Under the pieces are notes generated by a model. It made no database searches, was not told the DNA's origin, and was given only the letters and a program-made list of their open reading frames with translations. A stretch of 64,000 nt of DNA from Morchella semilibera (Eukaryota > Ascomycota > Pezizomycetes > Pezizales > Morchellaceae): contig WBVU01000004.1 of assembly GCA_009192285.1 (NCBI GenBank), forward strand, positions 1,262,001 through 1,326,000. Direction: 5' to 3'. A program made the translations under genes and the position numbers. Numbering within the stretch: the first letter of the stretch is position 1; the number at the start of each line of letters is the position of its first letter. This document shows positions 49,104 through 62,599 of this stretch, piece after piece.

Positions 49104-49461
49104 CTATACTGCCTCGCAATAACCGATTGTATCACCCATCAAGCGGTCTAGTGCTACGCCTGCTGCACATTCGCGTGCTTCATTCTCGGTCTCGAATTTG
49201 ACGCCTGTACTAGAGGCATACTCTCGATTATTAACCCTAACTAGGCAGGTATACATCCTTGGTGAAGGATGAAGGATTATATAGAAGGGTGCCACAAAGC
49301 GTGATTGTTTGCAAAAGGCTTTAGCTTGAAGTCAGCACTACTATCATCATAACGGCAGATACAGCAGCTTGAAGCTTACCAGACAGTGTATCCTGGCTCT
49401 CGGTCTCAATAAAATAGCGTTCAAATACTCGTGAGGTCATAATATGACTCGCAAGACGCAT
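49104..49461 (-). CDS. Small double-stranded-RNA-binding-domain protein (100 aa)
   Basis: Exons on the minus strand: 49461-49380 and 49324-49104, with a 55-nt intron (GTAAGC, branch-like GCTGAC, acceptor TTCAAG), giving exactly 100 residues. The product shows the order of a dsRBD: helix 1 (KAFCKQSRF), strands YIILHPSP, YTCLVRVNNREYASSTGVKF, then the helix ETENEARECAAGVALDRLM, matching the E/A-R-x-AA-x-x-AL ending of the fold. The loop 4 Lys cluster (KKxAK) is replaced by ETENEAR, so RNA affinity may be low or lost. The start could also be the second ATG eight codons on. No neighbouring gene explains its job. Confidence 0.55.
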
Positions 49462-51479
49462 TGAGCTGATCATCATCTTGAGGATTGAAAGTTATGTGAG
49501 GATTTTAAGTGTTGGGTGGTTGAACTGGGAGTGTATTAAGATCAGCGTCTTGCTATTGATTGAGATGCGGGAGAAATCACAGAAGATTTATATAGAAATG
49601 GAGTCTTGGAAGTATTTACCTATGTATATGCAATGTGGTAAGTGTGTAATCAAAATATGCTGAATATATCTAGTACATGTACTAATCGTCTTCGCCGCAA
49701 TGATCCTGGTCGTTTGTTCGTTTGTTCGTTTGATATTCCTCAGTTAAGTTTGGGTAGTATTGTACTTTCAACGGTAACTCGCCGCAGTGATCATGCTCAA
49801 TGTTGGCTTTGCACAACCACCCCTTACATCCATCAAAACTCTTTTTTCTGTGGCTGCCTCAAGCCTTTTAATAACGGCGAGCTCAGCCCTTTAAGACCTG
49901 CGGGGATTGGAAGCTTTACTCTACACCCCCCTGCACGGGCCATTGCCAAGAGTAGGTGGATCTAACCGCACGGGGATGACTAGCCGTATCTTGTTTCCCC
50001 GCTACGGTTTGACCTGCAAATGCTGAAGCTGGTATATTTCTTCCGTCGTGGCAGTCATGGCAGATAAAGGGCCGGTGGCATGTAGGTCATGCATGTCACA
50101 GAAGAGTATGTGCGTACATGTATTGTAGAATCCATTTACTCATACCCTCTACTCTACTGTCCATCAAGAAATATTTATCGGAGAAATACACCAACAACGT
50201 GGCCCTAGGCCGCTGCTGCGTCCATAGGATTAAAGATCTACCGGCATTCGCTATATACTCGTGTTCGGTGATATCACCACAACCTGAGAAGCTCTCCGAA
50301 TTCTTTCGGGGGAAAAATTATTAAAGGGGGCAACGGAGCAACAATTTTGTGTTAAAACTTAAGCACTTAAGCTGCTGTACATACCTGATCCTATAATCTA
50401 TGTACTTCTATCTAGAGCGCATGAAAACCCTCGAGGCCCACCTTGATTTAGTATCAAAATATAGGTTCCACTACATCTCTATTTCCCCTAGCCAGCTTGA
50501 GGGTTACCTTACTCATACACCTACTTTTCCAACTATGACTACTCACTACATCTCAATTATCAACTATTCGCTCCGCATCTGCTTTAGGTTGGCCCCTCCA
50601 TGGAGCATATCAAAATTCTCGGAGCGGCCGCTGTGTCTCTCAATTGAATCAAGACAGGACTAATGGTCACCTGAGATCGGATTAAGCAATATGTGCGGCG
50701 GGGCCAGCAGCGGGGCAGCAAGGAATTACGAACTCATAAGCGCTCAAAAGAAAGAGAGAGAAAAAAAAAAAAAAAAAAAAAAACTAGAAAGCCATAAACT
50801 GGCCAGTGAAGATCTCTGCAACCTGGCCAGTCGAGGCTCGAGTCCGCTAAAGTAAGCCGCAAGGACGCATCCCGAGCCTCATGCCGTACGAGGTTACTCT
50901 CGTCCTGGCAATGAAGATCCTCCTGCTGCAGAAAATGCTGGTCCACTGAGCGAGTAAGCATTTGGCTTATAGGTTACGAGTTTCACCGAGTATTAAAGGG
51001 AGTTGTTACTTATGGCAATTAATTCCCTTAAGTGGTCATTCCAGTCAATCGGGTCCTTTTTTTTTTTCTGCGGAGTGAACCCGTTTCCGGTGATTTTACG
51101 AAATTGGGACATGTCCGCTGTCCACCCCCTCCCCGCGCTGGCCGCTAGTGGGGAGCGGCTCCGGAGGGGTAATTGACTGCGGCGTATAGGTGCTTATGAT
51201 AGGGCATGTTTCTCGCTTTTTACTCGTCACATTTTTCCTTCCCTTTTCCTTCTTTCCTTTTTCTCTTTCTGAGTACTCAAGCAATATTTGTAGGGCCGAA
51301 CGTCCTGTCGATCATCTCGCAATTTGCGTTGGGACAACGGTGATCGATCTTCAATTTCTCCCTGAGCTTCGATAACGGAGCTCGGAGCTCTCGGGGGTAT
51401 CTTAACCATTTGAGTACCGATACCCTAGTCCAAAGTTTGATTGATGCTGTGATATGCATGAGCATGAGACGTACGCGGT
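49462..51479. other. Intergenic
   Basis: Only motif-free frames. A run of 24 A (about 50760-50783) and a C/T-rich tract (51230-51270) are present. No gene is supported. Confidence 0.5.
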
Positions 51480-51903
51480 TCAAGAGATCTCTTTATGGGT
51501 GAGTGGATTGCTACCAGCCAAGCTGTCACCACTAGTACTAGCGAGTGAGGCTTGATAGTTTGGATCAATTAGCATCAAGCCCTCTCCCGAGCGGGCTGAT
51601 GCGAAGGTGATGCTAGATAAGGTCTTATGACGGGCGTCCCTAGGCATTAACAAATCATTGGCACCCTCAGATTCCGCATAAACCATACTTAAGGCTTGAA
51701 TTTCCTGGTACGGGTGTAAAATGCGTCTTCTGATCAAGGCCATCCATTCGTTGCGGAATTCATACCTATTCTAACGTCTCATGAGGGCATGATCGCGGAT
51801 TTCGGACCCCACAAGGAGGAGAGCACAGGCGAACTTTTGATGTAATCGGTCTGACTCCGTCTGTATGATCTGGAACACCTCATCGAAATGTCGAACAGGA
51901 CGC
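51480..51903 (-). pseudogene. Unknown coding-like frame broken by a single TAG
   Basis: On the minus strand one frame runs from about 51903 to TGA at 51480 with coding composition throughout. Upstream of the break it reads RHFDEVFQIIQTESDRLHQK and ends GSEIRDHALMRR. A TAG follows at about 51774. It then continues in the same frame as NRYEFRNEWMALIRRRILHP and YQEIQALSMVYAESEGANDL. The regular helical pattern on both sides of the stop suggests one formerly continuous protein. I do not recognise the family. A very short intron over the stop seems unlikely. Confidence 0.4.
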
Positions 51904-54086
51904 AAAAGAAAGAAAAAGAAAACAGGAATTTAGCCTGCTGTGGGGCCAGTCCGGGGAGCGGATATGTATAAAGCCCTACAATTATATAGTAAAATAAAAC
52001 GGGTATGTACTGGGGATACTGAGCTTGGACGTGGCATTGTTTTGCTGCAAAGGCGGGCCCGGAGAACTGGCCAACATTTGGTGTCAGTCAGACTCACCAC
52101 CACTCACGGTAGGCTACTTACTTACATATCTCAAACTCCACAATCCATATAAACTATTTACCTCTCACCCTATAAAGAACAACAAAATCTACCTTCCATA
52201 AATCTATTATAATACAACTTATAAAATACAAAAAGGGAAAATAATAAATTTGGTGGTATGACCGATCATTACCCCTTACAGCGAATCGGTTCTTGTCCCG
52301 CGTCACCCCGACACCTCCATCATCAGATAGAAGCAGCAGGCGTCATCAATTGACGTCCGTGGACCCGAATCAAAATAAAGTTGCATTTTCCGCTCCGTTA
52401 ACATTTCAGTGGGCCGAAGTTTTGTTTCGAATTGTCTAAGACATGGTGGAGCCACGACCAGGATCGGGGCTGTTGGCCGGGGACACGAGTGACAGGCCGG
52501 GCAATCTTTATTTCTTTCGCCTTCTCCGTTAAATCCGATCAAGCGTTTTGTTTTTCGGACCCCCCACCCTATTTCAATGGGATCGGTCTTACTCTAATAG
52601 TGAACCCTAGCCAGCTAGCCGCAACACAGCGCAGCACAACATCGGAACATCACCACGTATCTGAACTCAATCCCTTTCTCGGTGATTGAGCTCTTCAGAT
52701 CTGGCAGCGCTCGGCAAGGCTAGAAATGAAAAATCGGGTAAGAATTCGGCCGTTTTCTTTCCTCCGGCAGTTGGCACATATAAAACATACAGCATGGATG
52801 AACACACAGTAGGAGCGTGCGGTACCCAATTGAGTCGTGATAGCCGTGGTTCAGAGGGAGTGTTCTGAATTAGGTATGGCTAGTGATTCACATTTCGCCT
52901 ATCTCCTAAGCCCAATAAAATGGTTGGCACCAAGAAATACATGCTATTGGGCTAAAGGTTGCCGTCATCAAATATCACTCGAAGCGATTAGGCTGCAACA
53001 TGTATCCTATGGCAGGAGATGAATAGCTGATGCAATTTCGGAAAGTTTAAGACTTTGATGATTACCGTTAGCTCTCAAAAGAACAGCCCAGGCTCAGAGG
53101 CCAAACCCAAAGTCTGATTGGCTGCTTTTCTTCTCGCCACCACACTTATTTTGAGGCCTAACGATAGATGTAGGGAACCGTAATGCCTGGATTCAATCGC
53201 GGCAGGGTCGATTTATGGTTTATACAACCCCATGCATGACTTTGCCACAGGATCATCACATTCTCTCGTGACAATTGATGACCAGTGATAAAAACCCCTC
53301 ATGGCAAAAGGTAGGTGATAGGACCGCCAGATCTCAGCAAGAAGACTATCTATATATCTATTCCACTCTGAGATTTGGAGTCACGCATAAATTTGACCTC
53401 CTTAACTTTGTTAGGACCTGTGTAGTGAGACACGTACACACATACTCGTACATGAACCCAAGCCTCTGCCAGCAGAGCAAATAGGTACTCTACTCTTGGG
53501 TACTCCAGAAGGAAGGAGCTGCGGGGTTCAGGTCCTAGTCCCTGCATGTGTGCAGATCATGATCCGGACATCCAATTGAGTAAGCCATGTCACGATCTTG
53601 TATCTCAAAGTCTCCAGATTTCTTGGCTCGATCTTAAGCTGTATATTGTTGAACGTCGGATCTGGTAATTTTTTTTTTTTTTACAGGTAGATCGTGGATT
53701 GCGTGTAGTTATATATGTATATATGATCGGAGTCAATTACATGTACATGTGTTGGGCCGGATGAGTGACAGGTTGTGTCGTAACTTCGTAGCTTCACTGA
53801 TTCTCACTCGGTAACCATCACCACCGTTCACTCTTTGGTAGCTAGTTCACAGCACAACTGCGATGATGAGGTAGAGCTACAATATCACAGAAAGATTATA
53901 TAACTATTAGCTAGGAATAGCATTTTTCAATGATATTAGGTGAATAGCCTCGAGCCCTAACCCGAATTGCGGCTCAACAGCATTCGACAGGGATAGCGCC
54001 CATCTTAAAATCCCCACCACTAGCTAGATATCAGTGCATCCTTGCGGTTAACCTCTAGATATCTACCCATATATCAGTAATTAATC
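51904..54086. other. Intergenic
   Basis: 2.2 kb with short unsupported frames, a T run (53669-53682) and a TACATGTACATGT palindrome (about 53739). No gene is supported. Confidence 0.5.
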
Positions 54087-54872
54087 ATGACGCTCACCCT
54101 TGAAATTGCCTCTTCAATCATCTTTCCACAGCCCATTGCTCACGGCGGTACCGTCACAATCGACATTACACCCCCATCCCCTACTGGCCTCACTCCCGCT
54201 CCCGCCTCTGCGCCACCCCTCGCAACTGGCCCCGAGAATCCCCTTTACAGACTACCACAATCACTTTCCTCCGGCGGGCTTAAAGTTCACCTCAATGCGT
54301 TTGTGAAACCACGTGTTAAAGAGACCCCCGAGGGACAGGCCTCATCGGAGCTCACCCGCGACTCCCGGACTAGCATCCTCGATAAGGACCATATCCTGTA
54401 TGAGATTACGAAGGCCCCCGTGGGAGCAGACTACAATCTCACGTGCTTCCGTTATGGGAGGGAGTCGGGCGGGTATGGGCACGGGACTATGGAGTTCAAG
54501 TCGGGATGGTTCTCGGGTGGGACATGGTCGGTCACCTTTCTTACCAGGGCGCCTGGAAAGCTCGTGGAAAATCGAATCCGTATGACGGTCGATGAGGGTG
54601 GTAATGACAGTGGTGTCTGGAAGATGTGGGAGCCAGTGGAGAAGATTGTAGCTAGGGAGAATGTGGTTCCCGCGGAGAGTTATGGTGAGAATGGAAGGGT
54701 AGTGGAGATCTACGATGATCAAGTTGTAGGAATTGCGGGCATGCTGGATGTCGAGTGGAGGGACTTTTTGACGGCTTGCTGGATCACAAAAGTGTGGAGA
54801 GAGGCTACGAGGGCGCCCATGCTGGCAAGTAGCGCGAGGAAAGGTGAGGTGGGGGGGCTGGGAAGGTGGTAA
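54087..54872 (+). CDS. Hypothetical protein, 261 aa
   Basis: Intron-less frame from ATG 54087 to TAA 54870-54872, with GC-rich third positions unlike the flanking AT-rich DNA. It begins MTLTLEIASSIIFPQP, has a Pro/Ala-rich segment (SPTGLTPAPASAPPLATGP), and then a beta-rich middle with LKVHLNAFVKPRVKE, GADYNLTCFRYGRES and GHGTMEFKSGWFSGGTW. It ends with a Trp/Arg-containing helix-like part (DFLTACWITKVWREATR). No signal peptide or membrane helix is obvious. The alternating strand pattern suggests a compact beta domain, but I cannot name a family. Confidence 0.6.
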   Translation: MTLTLEIASSIIFPQPIAHGGTVTIDITPPSPTGLTPAPASAPPLATGPENPLYRLPQSLSSGGLKVHLNAFVKPRVKETPEGQASSELTRDSRTSILDKDHILYEITKAPVGADYNLTCFRYGRESGGYGHGTMEFKSGWFSGGTWSVTFLTRAPGKLVENRIRMTVDEGGNDSGVWKMWEPVEKIVARENVVPAESYGENGRVVEIYDDQVVGIAGMLDVEWRDFLTACWITKVWREATRAPMLASSARKGEVGGLGRW

Positions 54873-55353
54873 ATTCATGTAGTAATAATTAAGTCAATAT
54901 ATTGTCTCAAATAGGGATCTGAGCTGGCTGATATTAAAAAAAAAAAAAGCTCTTTAGTGTATTGTACTTACATATTAGTATAGTTTCTAGATACTACAGC
55001 ATATGCACTCTAGCTACAGATTACATACAAGTACTCACATGTAGTGTCTATGATAAGTCGTGTATCGAATACGATCACGTGATACGTACGCGTTAAGCAC
55101 TTTACGCGACTTTGAGCTATCGGTCCGCGTTGTATTCTCTAGTCCGACTCTTCCTTCACCAGGACATTATACGTCCTAACTTAGAATGACATGAATTGTG
55201 AAAATGACGGCCATTTCATTCACTCAAGGTTGTACTGTCTCAGAGCATCGCCCCATTCCCCCCATGATCAAATGAGTGAACACGACCTCACTACAACCCA
55301 TCACCCCCCCCCCCCCAATTCCCCCCACCCCCCCTCCGACCCCCACATTCTCC
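54873..55353. other. Upstream region of the kinase gene
   Basis: AT-rich, then a C run (about 55304-55317) close to the kinase start. Apparent frames crossing this C tract rely on non-ATG starts. Confidence 0.5.
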
Positions 55354-57981
55354 ATGAAAATACCCGGCGCAACGAAAGTGCCCAAAGAGGGATCCGATAA
55401 AGAGAACGACGCGATGAGCTCCTTCAACACAATAGACAGCTGCGCATCCCAGAGAAGGGCGCGGAAGAAGAGGAAAACAGCGCTCGCGGAACCTGCGGGG
55501 AAGCGGAGGAGAGGTATAATGGATTCGTTTCAATACCTGTCGCAGGAGAAAGAGACAGGGGCAAGCTCAATATGTACCCCCACCGTTAATTCTACTGTCA
55601 ATTCGTCGTATAGACTCCCGTCGCCATTGCCCGAAGCCGAAGAGGCTCCGAAGGAGAGAGTAGATGTTGGTGGGCAGGAAATAGAAGGCGATGACGACGA
55701 TGACGACGATGACGGCGGCGACGGCGGCGATGGTGACGGCGGGAAACTGCAGCTAGAACGGTTGCAGGAGCTTGATGCAGGACTACAAGGCTCGGAAATA
55801 CAGAACTTTGAGCAGCTAGAGCTACAAGAGGAAACGCATCTCAGCCCTGATACTCTCATAGCAGACTACCGTATCCTCCGCATACTCGGGCATGGAAACT
55901 TTAGCACTACATACCTCGCCGAGATCACTCCAACTGAGCCCGAACCACCGGATAATCCCCGTCCCCTTGTCGCCATAAAGCGCCTGAAGCGGTCTCTCAG
56001 CTCTATAGGCGAGAACGAATACTCGCTGCTAGAGTTCCTGCATAGCAATGGCGGGTCACCGCGGCATATAGTATCTCCAATTACTTGCTTCTTTGACGAA
56101 TCACAGCATTTTCACTTAGTTCTTGAACCTCTCGACTCTGGACGACCTGTGGCACTACCACTATGTGGATGCGGGCATCCCCCACTTGCATGTCCGGGAC
56201 GACATTTGGTTCTTGCAAAAATAATGTTACAGTTACTATCAGGCCTGCTATCGTTGCATACACATAACTTAATTCATGCAGATCTGACACCGGCGAATAT
56301 ACTGTTCTTACCGGAATCGAATCGGATCAAACTCATTGATCTGGGTAATACAATTAGACCGGAAGATAGAGCGGCCTACCTCGATGATTTTGGGGTACAA
56401 AGCGCATGTTATCGGGCGCCCGAAATACTGCTGGGTGCCGGTCCATTGAGTAGAGTTATGGATGTATGGAGTGCTGGAGTTATTGCAGTCGAAATGCTGC
56501 TCGACGGGATTTTAGTTGGCGATGGTATAGAGGGCGGAGAACTGCTAAGAGGTGCAGTAGAAGGGAGGGAGAGCATGGTGGGGAGAGTAGTAGAGCTTGT
56601 CGGGAGTGTGCGGGAGTATCAACATGGAATTTACTGGCAGGATATATACAACATGATTTCGCTACATCCTGTCAAGAAGAAGAAGCGTGGGCCAGGAAAC
56701 CGTAAAAGGAGACCCGAGGAAAAGAGTGGAATATTGAGACAGTTTCTCGAGACCGAGACTGAAGATTCCGGGCTGGTCAAGTTCTTGATGGCAATGATGG
56801 AAGTAGGGGTTAGTCGGCGAGGCACGGTAATATCCATGCTAAGGCACCCTTGGCTTATTAGGACACTACTGGGTGACTGGGAGCGCGTCTTAACAGGAGA
56901 AGTGGAGGAGGTAGAGAGTACACAAGACCAGTCCGAAGTTGTGGCTTTCCAGGAAGAACTCGGGGGGGAAGACACAGAAGAGGATCTCCCTCTGCCCCGG
57001 GTGAGCGTGAATGGGCGATTGCAAGAATATGTAGGCGATTTCTTCGCTATAGGCACCCAGACCGTTAGAGAACCCTTGGACGTAACGGAGCAGTCGACAG
57101 ATGTACTAAAAGAAAACCTGGAACCACCGTTGTCTTCGCCATCTGTGGAGGGTTCTATCACACCCTTCTACTCTTCGCCGCCGATACAGTCTTTACCAGT
57201 GACCCCTCCTCCTGCCCCGTCTTTATCACAGTCTGTGCAGGATCTATCTTTTAGATCGTCCCCGCCATTGCGGGCTCTGCCAGTCACCCCTCCCCCCCGA
57301 CATTTATCAGCCTCTCCCCCTCCCCCACCCTTACTAGAAGCTATACGGAATACGCCTCTAGACCGCTTTTCGCCTTTACCAGCTATAATTTCAAGTCACC
57401 CCTCTTACCACCCAACATGGCAGCATGAAGACACGGAAAACACACCCCCAGTACATGAAATTAAAATTGAAGTCTTATCTAGTTCTGTAGCTTCTGTTAC
57501 GCTCAAGCTTGAAAACAGCCCAGAGAATTACAAACTGGAGGTGAATACAGATAATTCAGCACCAGAGACGTCGTTACTCACGGGCGAAGATTCAACCACT
57601 AGAATGTTTGCACAGGAGAATTTGCTATCTTCGCCGCCGAGTTCACCATTTGTCCCATTGCCGGAAGTCAGTAGGAGTGGTTATAATAGTTCGGAATCTA
57701 GAAGCCCATCGCCTGTCGCAATAGTTGGGAATCACAATGTAACTATCACAAACGAGGATAAGGTTGGTAGTACTAGTGTGAATAATGAGGAATCACCATT
57801 TGCGAAGGGGGACGCCACGAAAAGGGCAAGGGCCAGTGATGTTTGGGATAGAGATTTAGCCGCAGATATGGTGTGTTTTTGCCCTTCGTTTTGTTTAGTG
57901 CTATGGCTTAGTTACTAATGTCCTGCCTAGGACTCTCTGTCTGATGAATATGAAGAGGAGGATGCTGTGATGCTTTGTTAA
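55354..57981 (+). CDS. Divergent CMGC-like protein kinase (DYRK/CLK-like features)
   Basis: Exons: 55354-57870 and 57931-57981, with a 60-nt intron holding a TACTAAT branch, giving 855 residues. N-terminal: basic RRARKKRKTALAEPAGKRRR, a likely nuclear signal, then a run of eight Asp. Kinase domain about 170-510: glycine loop ILGHGNFSTTYLAEI (near 176), VAIKRLKR with the lysine, catalytic loop HADLTPANILF (near 307), metal loop DLG (near 329), and YRAPEILLG. HAD and DLG replace HRD and DFG, and Thr replaces the usual catalytic-loop Lys. Key Lys, Glu and both Asp remain, so activity is possible. After the hinge lies a Cys/His insert (LCGCGHPPLACPGRH). The C-terminal third is disordered, with two SSPP-x-LPVTPPP repeats and many S/T-P sites. 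The true start is the ATG at 55354; the frame extends upstream only through a GTG. Confidence 0.85.
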
Positions 57982-58509
57982 AGCTATCGTTATTTTGTCT
58001 AAAATGAATGTATTTTGGTAGGAATGTTCTGGGTTTTTTTCTTCCCTTCTGCATCTGTGAATATGGGATCATTGGGTTTACTATCAGCGCTCAATTGCGG
58101 CATTGTTTATTTTGTTTTTATTTCAGTTATTCTCGTTTTCATGAGGTGTGTTTGACTGTACGGAGTTCGATTAGGTTCAAGGGCAAGCATAGGAAACGTA
58201 AAGGAAGGGAAATGTGTAAATGTCTGCTATATGAATCTCATGTTTCTTATTTCTCCTCAAGTCTAATAGTGTAAGATAGCACCTTGACTGTAGAATCATT
58301 CTACCTGCCAAGATCGTTTGCATTATTGGGATCCATGGATGATGGACCTAATAAAGCTGAGTCACGCATTCTTGGCAGAAGTTAAGGTCTCCAAAGGCAA
58401 CATCACTCGAGGTAACCTAACACATAGGTATCCTGGGATTTCACCTTTCTCACTGCAAAAAAAAAAAAAAAAAAGAAACACCAACCATAACTCTTTCCTA
58501 CCCAAAACT
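57982..58509. other. Intergenic between kinase and PRP5
   Basis: T-rich 3' flank, then a run of A (58458-58475) about 35 bp before the PRP5 start. No gene is supported. Confidence 0.5.
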
Positions 58510-62280
<3,771 letters not shown>

Positions 62281-62599
62281 ATTCAAGATAGGGCTAAGTG
62301 TACTGATCTGAAATCTGAGGACGGTCAGTACCCAATTGGAGTAATGCTAGATGGTACAAGGATTGTTAATAGATCAACGAATTCATGATGTGGTTATTAG
62401 TGAGTTTTGCTTAAGCGCACTCCAGACCTTCAGTGGTGCAACGCCTGCCAACCTTACCGTGTGATGAACCATGACTCGGATATTACATAGATGTAGATTG
62501 CCAAGACACCCCGCGTTTTAGATAGGAAACATTTGGATAACAAGAACAACCCCGCTCCCACAATTTTGTGCTCATCCTCTGATAGGCAAAACAGACATC
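62281..62599. promoter_or_regulatory. Short intergenic region between PRP5 and threonyl-tRNA synthetase
   Basis: 319 bp between two same-strand genes. It must hold the PRP5 3' end and the synthetase promoter. No specific element was identified. Confidence 0.5.

Noticed and set aside
50734-50961. Minus-strand Pol III gene ending in a T24 run, with a GCTCAGTGG A-box-like motif
   Set aside because: No B box at proper spacing and no tRNA or 5S fold could be drawn. The T run alone is weak evidence.
55276-55353. N-terminal extension of the kinase through a Pro-rich stretch
   Set aside because: It would need a GTG start and translation through C homopolymers. The first ATG of the frame is at 55354.
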